A DNA stretch of 64,000 nucleotides from Oscillospiraceae bacterium (GTDB lineage Bacteria > Bacillota > Clostridia > Oscillospirales > CAG-272): contig SVQI01000006.1 in NCBI GenBank assembly GCA_015065455.1, positions 10,239-74,238 on the forward strand, given 5' to 3'. This document shows positions 6,165 to 14,756 of this stretch, piece after piece. The position numbers and the translations under genes were made by a program. The notes beneath the pieces are model-generated. The model did no database searches and had not been told where the DNA came from. It saw only the letters and a program-made list of their open reading frames with translations. The first letter of the stretch is position 1; each line of letters starts with the position of its first letter.

Positions 6165-7100
6165 TCAAATCAAATTAACGCCAAGTCTGTCGGCAAATTT
6201 TTCAACCTCATCGCGAGTCGGTACAGAAGCGTAAGAACCCTCTCTTGATACCGCAATAGCGCCCGCCAGGTTGGCAAATTCACAAGCCGCCTTCATATCC
6301 CCGTGCCGCATATATTCAACAACAAGCGCCGCTGTGAAAACGTCACCCGCAGCAGAACCGTCAATGAAAGTCGTATCATAAGCCGGTACAACGTTGTAAT
6401 ACTTTCCGTCATACACGAAAGCCCCTTTTCTGCCCAGCTTAAGAACTATGTACTTAGCATTTACCTTTGTTGCAAGAGCCATACACGCTTTAAGGCATCT
6501 TTCGGGGTCTCCCGGATAAATTCCTGTGTAATGGTATACCTCTTCTTCGTTAGGTGAAAAAACCTCAACGTTTTCAAGATATTCCAAAGGAAGCGTCATC
6601 TTGTTTGGACCCGCGTCAATAAACACGGGAATATCCTGTCTTTTTGCAAGTCTTGTAGCCGCAACAATCTCTCTGTCGGGCAATTCAAACTGCAAAAACA
6701 AAGCGTCAGGATAACATACAAAAGCATTTTCAAGGTCTTCTCTGCCAAAACGCTTGTTAGCACCCGGGTAAGTAATCGTACGGGTAGTATCTCCCGCTTC
6801 ATTGATAACAGCCGAAAAGCCCGTAGGCAATTCTGTGTCACGGGTAATAAATCTGGTGTCAACTCCGCTGTCATTATAATATTTTATGAGCCTTAAGCCG
6901 TTTTCGTCATCACCGAGTCTTGCGCAGAAAACAGAATCGGCAGAAAGCTTCGCAAAAGCAACAGCCGCAACGCTTCCGCGCCCTCCGGGCACATAAGCGT
7001 AATTATTCCCTTCCGTTACCTGTCCCGATGACGGAAGTGTGCCGATATTCATCACCATATTCATATCCGCTCTGCCAACTGTCAATATTCTTTTACGCAA
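6165..7100 (-). CDS. PfkB-family carbohydrate kinase, ribokinase-like (311 aa)
   Basis: Sugar kinase of the ribokinase/PfkB fold. N-terminal GGRGSVAAVAFAKL (about residues 39-52) is the substrate/lid motif. GSAAGDVFTAALV (about residue 248 on) is the second PfkB signature, with GSAAGD in place of the usual GAGD and the catalytic Asp kept. PNEEEVYHYTG and VLKLGRKGAFVY are typical of ribokinases. Most likely phosphorylates a pentose, but the sugar cannot be named. Start is TTG at 7100 after GAAGGTG. It may be co-transcribed with the upstream PurM-like gene (40-bp gap). Confidence 0.85.
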   Translation of the reverse strand: MRKRILTVGRADMNMVMNIGTLPSSGQVTEGNNYAYVPGGRGSVAAVAFAKLSADSVFCARLGDDENGLRLIKYYNDSGVDTRFITRDTELPTGFSAVINEAGDTTRTITYPGANKRFGREDLENAFVCYPDALFLQFELPDREIVAATRLAKRQDIPVFIDAGPNKMTLPLEYLENVEVFSPNEEEVYHYTGIYPGDPERCLKACMALATKVNAKYIVLKLGRKGAFVYDGKYYNVVPAYDTTFIDGSAAGDVFTAALVVEYMRHGDMKAACEFANLAGAIAVSREGSYASVPTRDEVEKFADRLGVNLI

Positions 7101-7140
7101 CCTTCACACCTTCTTTTTCTATAAGGTTATAATCCAAAAA

Positions 7141-8307
7141 TCAATAATTGAATTCTTCTCCACCGTGTCTTATCGTAACCTTGTTAACGCCTGTATCGCT
7201 TGCTTCAACGCGGCCGACAATCTTAGCTTCAACGCCGTATTTTTCTGCTGCCTTAATCATAAATTCAGCATCTTCGGGAGCACAGAACACTTCAAGTCTG
7301 TGACCCATATTGAACACTCTGTACATTTCAGCCTTTCCAACGTCAGAGTTTTCACCAATAGCCTTGAAAAGCGGAGGAACATCAAAAAGATTATCCTTGA
7401 TGTAATGCAAACCAACACCGAAGTTCTTGCATTTCACCTGACCGCCGCCTGTGCAGTGAACCATACCGTGTACAGCCTCGCGTCTGCCTTCAAGGATGTC
7501 CTTAACAATAGGAGCATACGTTCTTGTAGGAGAAAGAATAGCATCGCCTACTGTTACGTTTGTGCCGGGGAGTATATCTGAGAACTTGTAAGTTCCGCAG
7601 TAAACCTGCTCATCAGGAATAGTATTTGAATAAGTTTCGGGATACTTTGACGCATACTCGTGAGCAAGGAGCAAATGTCTTGCAGCAGTAAGTCCGTTAG
7701 AACCCATACCTGCATTATATTTATCTTCATAAACTGCCTGTCCTGATGATGCAAAGCCGACAATAACGTCGCCCGCCTTAATGTTATCGCAGTTTATAAC
7801 GTGGTCTCTTCTCATTCTTACAAAGAAAGTAGAGTCAACAATAAGCGTCGAAACCAAGTCACCTACGTCAGCAGTTTCACCGCCGCACATAGTAATATCA
7901 ACGCCGTATTTACGCATCTTTTCTACAAAGCTTGTATAACCCGTAATTACAGCTTTAACAGCGTTTCCGTCAACACGGTGAGCGTTTCTGCCTATAGTGT
8001 TTGACATAATAAATCCCTCAGTTGCGCCTACGCAAAGAAGGTCGTCGAGGTTCATTACCATCGAGTCCTGAGCAATATCGGAAAATGCTGTATAATCTCC
8101 CGTTTCATTAAACTTAATGTATGCAAGAGAGGACTTTGTACCTGCTCCGTCAGCGTGCATCGCAGCGCAGTATTCTTCATCTCCCGTAGGGTCGGGCATA
8201 AGTGTACAGAACGCACCCTTAAAAACGCCCTTGTCCAATGTCTTTACAGCGTTATGAACGTCTGTCTTTTCAGCGGATACGCCTCTTGATAAATATGCTT
8301 CACTCAT
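7141..8307 (-). CDS. AIR synthase-like protein (PurM family, 388 aa)
   Basis: PurM-type fold, homologous to phosphoribosylformylglycinamidine cyclo-ligase, which closes the imidazole ring in purine synthesis. Recognisable parts: N-terminal YLSRGVSAEK, the glycine-rich AMHADGAGTKSSLAY, MNLDDLLCVGA, TMCGGETADVGD and the C-terminal MGHRLEVF. It is longer than standard PurM (about 345 aa) and resembles the long form seen in Bacteroidetes and some Clostridia. No other purine genes are nearby, so a related ATP-dependent role cannot be excluded. I start at ATG 8307, preceded by ATGGAGAC, rather than the longer frame to 8352. Confidence 0.75.
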   Translation of the reverse strand: MSEAYLSRGVSAEKTDVHNAVKTLDKGVFKGAFCTLMPDPTGDEEYCAAMHADGAGTKSSLAYIKFNETGDYTAFSDIAQDSMVMNLDDLLCVGATEGFIMSNTIGRNAHRVDGNAVKAVITGYTSFVEKMRKYGVDITMCGGETADVGDLVSTLIVDSTFFVRMRRDHVINCDNIKAGDVIVGFASSGQAVYEDKYNAGMGSNGLTAARHLLLAHEYASKYPETYSNTIPDEQVYCGTYKFSDILPGTNVTVGDAILSPTRTYAPIVKDILEGRREAVHGMVHCTGGGQVKCKNFGVGLHYIKDNLFDVPPLFKAIGENSDVGKAEMYRVFNMGHRLEVFCAPEDAEFMIKAAEKYGVEAKIVGRVEASDTGVNKVTIRHGGEEFNY

Positions 8308-8523
8308 CTGTTTGTCTCCATTCCTGCCGCATAATAAACACATTACGGCCATATTACATTATAATTAAACATATTATATCACATTATTTTCTTTTCTGCA
8401 AGTAAATTTTATCCATTTTTTATTTTATATCACACTTTCTTATTTTTCATCTTCAAATGCCCTGTAATTTTTATGATAATAATGAAAAATATGTGAAATT
8501 GGGTGAATTTTTTGTGAAACCGG

Positions 8524-8552
8524 TTGATAAATCAAGCGGATTTATATATAAT
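8524..8552 (+). promoter_or_regulatory. Promoter of murD
   Basis: TTGATA, 17-bp spacer, TATAAT. The predicted transcription start (about 8559) coincides with the upstream ATG at 8560 and so argues for a downstream translation start. Confidence 0.8.
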
Positions 8553-8595
8553 ATATTAGATGTACATTTTATTGTATAATCAAAACTGTTTAAGG

Positions 8596-9972
8596 GTGAT
8601 TATTACGGACAAAATACAACTCTATAAAAACTCCATAAAAGGAAAACGTATTTCCGTCTGCGGAATAGGTGTATCTAATCTTCCTTTGATCGATTTTCTT
8701 TTGTCTGCCGACGCTTTGGTTACGGCGCGTGATATGAAGAAAAAAGAAGAATTGGGAGACATCGCTATTTCCCTTGAACAAAAGGGTGTCAGACTCATTG
8801 TGGGTGAAAAGTATCTTGACGATATTGACGATGAAATAATCTTCCGTACCCCCGGGATGAGATATGACCATCCGTCGTTTGTCAAAGCCGTAAAAAACGG
8901 TTCTGTCCTCACAAGCGAAATGCAGGTATTCTTCGACCTTTGCCCTTGCACTAAGATAGGCATTACGGGAAGCGACGGCAAAACCACCACAACTACTCTT
9001 ATTTCTGAAATTTTAAAATCAGCAAATAAAACAGTTTGGCTCGGCGGAAACATCGGAAAACCGCTTTTACCTGACGTTGAAAAAATGAGACCGGAACATT
9101 TTGCGGTCATAGAATTATCGTCTTTCCAGCTTCACACAATGAAAACGTCGCCCGAAATTGCGGTAGTTACAAATATTTCTCCCAACCACCTCGACTACCA
9201 CACAGACTACGGCGAATATATTGACGCTAAGAAAAATATATACAAACACAACAGCAATATCACTTTCATAACTAATGCAGAAAACGACGTAACGTTAGAA
9301 ATGGCAGAAGACGTATCGGGAGAAAAAATATTCTTCTCAAGCAAGAAAGAAAGCGATATATGCGAAAAAGACGGTTATATCTGCCTTAACGGTGAAAAAT
9401 TATTAAAAACAGACGATATTCTTCTCCCCGGAAGATATAACATTGAAAACTACATGGCGGCTATCGGCGCCGTTTACAAATTTGTAGATATTGATGCGAT
9501 AAAAAAAGTTGCTACGTCTTTTAAAGGCGTTGAGCACAGACTTGAATACGTAACAGAGAAAAACGGGGTAAAATATTACAACGGCTCAATTGACTCCACC
9601 CCCACAAGAACGATAGCGGCGCTCAGCGCATTCACTAAAAGAAATCTTATCGTTATTTGCGGCGGCTACGACAAAAAGCTTGACTATTCCCCATTGGCTC
9701 CCGTTATGGCAAAAAAAGCAAAATGCGTTATTTTAACGGGTGCGTGCGCTGATAAAATTAAAAACGCGCTTATTAACTCCGATGAATTTATATCGTCGGG
9801 AACGGTTATAAAAGAAACAAGCGATTTTAAAGAAGCCGTTTTACTTGCATCTGAATGTGCAAAAAAAGGCGACATTGTTCTTTTATCACCCGCCGCTGCA
9901 AGTTTTGATAAATTCAAAAACTTTGAAGTTCGCGGACAGTATTTTAAAAATATTGTTTTAAACGAAATATAA
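8596..9972 (+). CDS. murD: UDP-N-acetylmuramoyl-L-alanine:D-glutamate ligase MurD (458 aa)
   Basis: Adds D-glutamate to UDP-MurNAc-L-Ala in the cytoplasm during peptidoglycan precursor synthesis. The N-terminal Rossmann part has KRISVCGIGVSNLPLI. The ATP P-loop is GITGSDGKTTTTTLI, followed by GGNIGKPLL and ELSSFQLHTM. ISPNHLDYHTDY is the Mur-ligase central motif, GVEHRLEYV starts the C-terminal domain, and GGYDKKLDY and LLSPAAASFDKF close it. The frame is open from ATG 8560, but the promoter puts that codon at the mRNA 5' end. GTG 8596 is chosen; an ATT start just after AAGGGTGAT is also conceivable. The rest of the mur-ftsW cluster is absent. Confidence 0.9.
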   Translation: MIITDKIQLYKNSIKGKRISVCGIGVSNLPLIDFLLSADALVTARDMKKKEELGDIAISLEQKGVRLIVGEKYLDDIDDEIIFRTPGMRYDHPSFVKAVKNGSVLTSEMQVFFDLCPCTKIGITGSDGKTTTTTLISEILKSANKTVWLGGNIGKPLLPDVEKMRPEHFAVIELSSFQLHTMKTSPEIAVVTNISPNHLDYHTDYGEYIDAKKNIYKHNSNITFITNAENDVTLEMAEDVSGEKIFFSSKKESDICEKDGYICLNGEKLLKTDDILLPGRYNIENYMAAIGAVYKFVDIDAIKKVATSFKGVEHRLEYVTEKNGVKYYNGSIDSTPTRTIAALSAFTKRNLIVICGGYDKKLDYSPLAPVMAKKAKCVILTGACADKIKNALINSDEFISSGTVIKETSDFKEAVLLASECAKKGDIVLLSPAAASFDKFKNFEVRGQYFKNIVLNEI

Positions 9973-9983
9973 GGTGAAAATAT

Positions 9984-11219
9984 ATGGTTATTTCCGATAA
10001 ACTCCAGGCGCTTGCGGCTGAAGCCGAGGTTGCTTTGAGAGAAAAGTTTGATTATTTTGACAAAATATCTTTTGAAAACACAAAAAGAGTTCTTAACGCT
10101 TTCAGCGAAGAACGCGTTGCAGAGGCTATGTTTGCGGGTTCGTGCGGCTACGGCTATGATGACAGAGGCAGAGACACTCTTGACAGAATATATGCAAAAG
10201 TATTCAACAAAGAGGCAGCATTAGTCAGACACACGCTTATTTCAGGCACTCACACTCTGTCAACCGGTCTTTTCGGCCTTTTGCGTCCCGGAGATACTCT
10301 CCTTTCGGTTACCGGAAAGCCTTATGATACGCTTGACGAGGTTATCGGAATTAAAGATGACGGCAACAATAACGGAAGTCTTAAAGATTTTGGTATAATA
10401 TATAAGCAAATAGATTTGACTGCCGACGGAAAAATTGACATTAACAAAGTTGTTGAAACACTAAAACAGGAAACTGTTAAGGTAGTCTATATCCAGCGTT
10501 CAAAGGGGTATCTTGACAGACCGACTCTCTCTGTCGCAGAAATGAACGAACTTTACCGTGCAGTTAAGGAAGTTTCCGATTCTTACGTATTCATAGACAA
10601 CTGTTACGGAGAATTTGTTGAAACATCCGAACCCGACGCTGACGTCATCGCAGGCTCTCTTATAAAAAACCCCGGCGGCGGTATGGCTGAAACAGGCGGT
10701 TATCTTGCAGGTTCAGCAAAAGCTATTGAGCTTATTTCCTATAGACTTACTTCAGTCGGAATAGGAAGCGAGGCAGGATGCACTCTTAACACATTAAAAA
10801 GCATGTACAAGGGTTTCTTCTATGCACCGCACACCGTAGCTCAGGCATTAAAAACGGCTGCATTCGCGGCATATATATTTGAAAAACTCGGTTTTTACAC
10901 AAACCCCAAGTGGAATGATGACAGATACGATATAATTCAGGCAATACATATGATGGACGGGGACAAGCTGTGCGCGTTCTGCCGCGGTATTCAAGCAGGT
11001 TCACCGGTTGATGCATTCGTTACGCCTGAACCTTGGGATATGCCGGGATATTCTGACGCTGTAATTATGGCGGCAGGCACTTTCACACAAGGTGCATCAA
11101 TTGAGCTTTCTGCAGACGGTCCTATGAAAGAGCCTTATATAGCATATTTCCAAGGCGGACTCACCTATGAAAGCGGTAAGCTCGGTATTCTTTACGCCGC
11201 TTCACAGGTTTTAAATTAA
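9984..11219 (+). CDS. Methionine gamma-lyase family PLP enzyme ('aluminium resistance protein', 411 aa)
   Basis: PLP-dependent fold-type I enzyme of the family usually annotated as aluminium resistance protein or cystathionine beta-lyase-like, widespread in Firmicutes. Family features: FAGSCGYGYDDRGRDTLD (about residues 50-67), AALVRHTLISGTHTL, VYIQRSKGYLDRPTLS, FIDNCYGEFVE and PGGGMAETGGYLAG. Full length. The physiological reaction is not settled; a C-S lyase is the best guess. Starts 11 bp after murD with AAGGTGAAAATAT before ATG, so probably co-transcribed. Confidence 0.85.
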   Translation: MVISDKLQALAAEAEVALREKFDYFDKISFENTKRVLNAFSEERVAEAMFAGSCGYGYDDRGRDTLDRIYAKVFNKEAALVRHTLISGTHTLSTGLFGLLRPGDTLLSVTGKPYDTLDEVIGIKDDGNNNGSLKDFGIIYKQIDLTADGKIDINKVVETLKQETVKVVYIQRSKGYLDRPTLSVAEMNELYRAVKEVSDSYVFIDNCYGEFVETSEPDADVIAGSLIKNPGGGMAETGGYLAGSAKAIELISYRLTSVGIGSEAGCTLNTLKSMYKGFFYAPHTVAQALKTAAFAAYIFEKLGFYTNPKWNDDRYDIIQAIHMMDGDKLCAFCRGIQAGSPVDAFVTPEPWDMPGYSDAVIMAAGTFTQGASIELSADGPMKEPYIAYFQGGLTYESGKLGILYAASQVLN

Positions 11220-11256
11220 CTAAAAATAACAAAGACACAAAAAAGAGGTAGATTTT

Positions 11257-11787
11257 ATGAAAAAGTATATTGCATTGTTTTTAACGTTTGTTTTGTGCAT
11301 AGGCGTCCTCTGCGGTTGTTCAAACAACAAAAAGGCAGCTCCGGACGGAATGAAGGCTGTCGAAAGCAGCGACAATCTTGATTACAATATTTTTATTCCT
11401 GAAACTTGGACTCAGGACTTGTCAACAGGCGTTATAAGCGCTTACTGCAAGTCATCAGACCTCTCCAACATCTCTGTAACTCAGTTCAATCTTGAGGATA
11501 CAGATACTTTGGCAAAGCACGTTGAAGACTACGTAAACGAATTAAAGGAAAACCTTGCAGAGTTTACTCTTTCAAAGGACTACCCCCAGAATACACTTCT
11601 CGGCGGAACTGCCGCATCCAAGATTGAATACACAGCAAAGCTTGTCGGTAACGAATATAAGTATATGCAGGTTATTTGTATAAGAAAAGGAACTATCTAC
11701 TTCTTCACTTATACTTCTCTTGCAGAACGCTACGACGAGCACGCAGAGGAAGTAAAGAGTATTCTTGATAACTTCTCTTTCAGATAA
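11257..11787 (+). CDS. Lipoprotein of unknown function (176 aa)
   Basis: A Lys start, a hydrophobic core and the lipobox GVLCGCSN (Cys at about residue 21) mark an exported lipoprotein anchored to the outer face of the membrane. The mature part (about 150 residues) has a beta-rich look, with FIPETWTQDLSTGVISAY, LLGGTAASKIEYTA and a C-terminal ERYDEHAEEVKSILDNFSF. This layout is like PsbP/DUF1795-type domains, which is a guess. GAGGT ribosome site. It lies in a co-directional run between the PLP lyase and the cysteine desulfurase without an obvious functional link. Confidence 0.7.
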   Translation: MKKYIALFLTFVLCIGVLCGCSNNKKAAPDGMKAVESSDNLDYNIFIPETWTQDLSTGVISAYCKSSDLSNISVTQFNLEDTDTLAKHVEDYVNELKENLAEFTLSKDYPQNTLLGGTAASKIEYTAKLVGNEYKYMQVICIRKGTIYFFTYTSLAERYDEHAEEVKSILDNFSFR

Positions 11788-11811
11788 AATAACCAAAGAG
11801 AATCAGTAATT

Positions 11812-12966
11812 ATGACTTATCTTGATAACAGCGCAACCACTTATCTTTGTGATAGTGCAAAGATAATGATGCAGAAAGCTATAGATAGCTTTGGCAATCC
11901 CAGCTCCCTTCACAGCATCGGCTTTGAGGCAGAAAAATTAAGGGAAGCAGCAAGGGACAGTGTATATAAGGCTTTAGGAGTTCGCAAAAGCTCATCTGAC
12001 AAAATAATATTTACAAGCGGCGGTACAGAGGCGAACAATATGGCAATTTTCGGTTGTGTCCGCTCAAAACCTTCAAATTTCGGCAAAAAAATAATCACAA
12101 CTGACAGCGAACACGCGTCTGTACTTACCCCATTTAAAGCTCTTGAAAAAGAGGGATACAGAGTTGTATATCTGCCTACAAAAAACGGATACGTAGATAT
12201 TGAAGACGTCAAGAAAAATGTTGACAAGGATACCGTTTTTATTTCAGTTATGGCAGTAAACAACGAAACGGGCGCTATATACGATATACAAAATATTTTT
12301 AAAACAGCAAAATCAATAAACCCCAACATAACGACACACTGTGACTGTGTACAGGGATTTATGAAAATGCCTTTCTGTCCGTCAAGATTGGGAATAGACT
12401 TATGTACGATAAGTTCTCACAAGATTCACGGTCCTAAAGGCTGCGGAGCTTTGTATATTTCTGCAGACGTGATAAAAACCAAGAGAATTATTCCGATTAT
12501 ATGCGGTGGCGGACAAGAAGGAAATTTGCGTTCGGGTACAGAAAATATGATAGGCATATGCGGTTTCGGCGGAGCTTGCGAATATATGTATTCCCGCATT
12601 TCCGAAAATATTGAAAAGCTAACTAATTTAAGAGAATACGCGATAGAAAAGCTATCACCAATAGTGAGAATTAATTCTCCAAAAAATTATATTCCCAATA
12701 TAATCAACTTTACGTTACCGTCAATAAGAAGCGAAACAATGCTTCACCATCTTTCAAGTACGGGTATATTTGTTTCGAGCGGATCTGCTTGCTCGTCAAA
12801 TCATGCAAAGACAGCAAGTCACGTTTTACTTGCTTTTGGACTCTCCGAAAAAGAGGCTGACTCGTCTTTGAGGATTAGTTTTTGTGAGGATAACACAAAA
12901 AATGACGTTGACGCTTTGGTTGATGCTTTATCAAAGGGGATTGAAAAACTGGCAAAGTCAAACTGA
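11812..12966 (+). CDS. Cysteine desulfurase, NifS/IscS family (384 aa)
   Basis: PLP enzyme that takes sulfur from L-cysteine for Fe-S clusters or thio-modified tRNA. Seen: YLDNSATTYL at the N-terminus, SGGTEANNMA near residue 67, the PLP-lysine motif SSHKIHGPKG near residue 201, GGGQEGNLRSGTEN near 238, and the catalytic-Cys loop SSGSACSSN near residue 322. Full length. No iscU, mnmA or thiI lies next to it, so the acceptor is unknown. It differs enough from housekeeping IscS that NifS-like is the safer label. Confidence 0.9.
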   Translation: MTYLDNSATTYLCDSAKIMMQKAIDSFGNPSSLHSIGFEAEKLREAARDSVYKALGVRKSSSDKIIFTSGGTEANNMAIFGCVRSKPSNFGKKIITTDSEHASVLTPFKALEKEGYRVVYLPTKNGYVDIEDVKKNVDKDTVFISVMAVNNETGAIYDIQNIFKTAKSINPNITTHCDCVQGFMKMPFCPSRLGIDLCTISSHKIHGPKGCGALYISADVIKTKRIIPIICGGGQEGNLRSGTENMIGICGFGGACEYMYSRISENIEKLTNLREYAIEKLSPIVRINSPKNYIPNIINFTLPSIRSETMLHHLSSTGIFVSSGSACSSNHAKTASHVLLAFGLSEKEADSSLRISFCEDNTKNDVDALVDALSKGIEKLAKSN

Positions 12967-12969
12967 TTT

Positions 12970-12998
12970 TTGACAGATATACTGTTTTAGTTTTAAAT
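12970..12998 (+). promoter_or_regulatory. Possible promoter of Gld-like ABC operon 1
   Basis: TTGACA, 17-bp spacer, TTAAAT (4 of 6 matches). It lies directly behind the desulfurase stop, with about 37 bp to the ABC gene start. Confidence 0.4.
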
Positions 12999-13034
12999 TT
13001 GAAAATAATATAACTCAAATATGGAGGATAAAAT

Positions 13035-14018
13035 ATGATAAAAATTGACCATCTGGTTAAACATTTCGGTGATAAAAAAGCTGTAAATGACATCAGTTTT
13101 ACCGTTGAAGAAGGCGAGATCGTCGGATTCCTCGGTCCGAACGGCGCCGGAAAAAGCACAACAATGAATATTCTGACCGGATACCTCTCCTCTACCTCGG
13201 GAAAAGCCGAGATCGATGGAGTTGATATTCTGGAATCTCCTATTGAAGCGAAGAAAAAGATTGGCTTTCTTCCCGAACAGCCCCCTCTTTATCTTGATAT
13301 GACAGTAGAAGAATATCTCAATTTTGTATACGACCTCAAGGACTGCAAGCTTAATCGCAAGAAGCATATTGCAGAAATATGTGAGGTTGTAAAGATCACC
13401 AACGTTTACAAAAGAATGATCAAGAACCTTTCAAAAGGATATAAACAGCGTGTGGGAATTGCTCAGGCTCTTATAGGTAATCCCAAGGTAATAATATTTG
13501 ATGAGCCCACGATCGGTCTTGACCCCAAACAGATTATTGAAATCAGAAATCTTATAAAAACTCTCGGCAAAAACCATACCGTTATTCTCAGCACCCACAT
13601 TCTTCCTGAAGCGCAGGCAGTTTGCGACAGAATTATTATCATTAACGAAGGTAAGGTCGTCGCTAACGAAAAGAGAGAAAATCTCTCTAACCTCATTCAA
13701 GGAAACAGAAGATTTGAAGTACAGATATGCGGTCCTCAGAAAGAGGTATTGTCGGAATTAAGATCACTTCAAGGCATTTCGCGCGTTGACTATATCGGTG
13801 CTGCGGATCTTGAAGGACATTCTTTTATGATTGAAAGCCAGCCCGGAATTGATATCAGAAAAACACTTTTCTATATGCTTTCCAAAAACAACTGGCCGCT
13901 TATCGGAATCGATGCTATGGGAGCTACGCTTGAAGATATCTTTATCTCACTTGTAGATAAGACTCCGGACAAGCAGTCATCAAAACGAACAAAAACAAAA
14001 CAGCAAGGAGGAAAATAA
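13035..14018 (+). CDS. ABC transporter ATP-binding protein, GldA-like, operon 1 (327 aa)
   Basis: ATPase of an ABC-2 type system. Walker A GPNGAGKST (about residues 35-43), signature LSKGYKQRV, Walker B VIIFDEPTIGLDP and the switch His in LSTHILPEA are all intact. The ~90-residue C-terminal extension, with a basic end (KRTKTKQQGGK), is typical of GldA-like ATPases. With the next three genes it forms a set homologous to GldA-GldF-GldG plus a DUF4340 protein; in non-gliding Firmicutes the substrate is unknown. Clean GGAGGATAAAAT start. A paralogue is at 26639-27673. Confidence 0.9.
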   Translation: MIKIDHLVKHFGDKKAVNDISFTVEEGEIVGFLGPNGAGKSTTMNILTGYLSSTSGKAEIDGVDILESPIEAKKKIGFLPEQPPLYLDMTVEEYLNFVYDLKDCKLNRKKHIAEICEVVKITNVYKRMIKNLSKGYKQRVGIAQALIGNPKVIIFDEPTIGLDPKQIIEIRNLIKTLGKNHTVILSTHILPEAQAVCDRIIIINEGKVVANEKRENLSNLIQGNRRFEVQICGPQKEVLSELRSLQGISRVDYIGAADLEGHSFMIESQPGIDIRKTLFYMLSKNNWPLIGIDAMGATLEDIFISLVDKTPDKQSSKRTKTKQQGGK

Positions 14019-14021
14019 TTT

Positions 14022-14729
14022 ATGTTGGCTATTTACAAAAGAGAGCTCCGCTCTTATTTCTCAACATCAATAGGATATATATTTATTGGTATATTCCTTG
14101 CACTTAGCGGCGCTTTGTTTTCATACTGCACACTTCAGCAGGGTACAAAGAGTGACACTGCGCTTTATTTCTCCTTTATGCTTTTTGCATTCGTAGTTAT
14201 TATTCCTCTTCTGACAATGAAGCTGTTTTCAGAAGAACGCAAGCTTAAGACCGAACAGCTTCTTCTTACTGCCCCTATAAGCCTTTGGAGTATGGTTATA
14301 GCAAAGTTTCTGGCAGCTTATACTATGTTTGCTTGTACTTTCCTTGTAAGCTGTTTTAACTTTATAATCCTCTACTCATACGGACAGCCCGAAACAGCCA
14401 TAATTATCGGTAATATAATAAGCATACTTCTCGTAGGCGGTGCATTTATTGCAATCGGAGTATTTGTATCGGCTCTTACTGAAAACCAGCTTATTGCGGC
14501 ATTTGGTACTATTGCAATCCTTTTGGTACTTTTGCTTCTCGGAGTTGTAGGTTCTTACGTAAACTTCACTCCTGTACGAGTAGCTATTAACTGGCTTTCA
14601 ATCTTTACGCGCTTCTATCCTTTCACATACGGTGAATTCAGCTTCAGCGCGATTGTTTACTATGCATCAATAGCATTTGTCGCTCTCTTCCTTACAGTAC
14701 GCGTTTTTGAAAAACGCCGTTGGGAATAA
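14022..14729 (+). CDS. ABC transporter permease, GldF-like, operon 1 (235 aa)
   Basis: ABC-2 type membrane subunit with six hydrophobic segments. It begins MLAIYKRELRSYF, the usual ABC-2 permease opening, and carries LLTMKLFSEERKLKTEQLLLTAP, a conserved cytoplasmic motif of the GldF/NosY group. It starts three bases after the ATPase stop with AGGAGG upstream, so the two are translated together. Shorter than the paralogue at 25776-26639 (287 aa), mainly in the central region. Confidence 0.88.
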   Translation: MLAIYKRELRSYFSTSIGYIFIGIFLALSGALFSYCTLQQGTKSDTALYFSFMLFAFVVIIPLLTMKLFSEERKLKTEQLLLTAPISLWSMVIAKFLAAYTMFACTFLVSCFNFIILYSYGQPETAIIIGNIISILLVGGAFIAIGVFVSALTENQLIAAFGTIAILLVLLLLGVVGSYVNFTPVRVAINWLSIFTRFYPFTYGEFSFSAIVYYASIAFVALFLTVRVFEKRRWE

Positions 14730-14756
14730 GACAAGAGAAAGAGAGGCATAAAAAAT

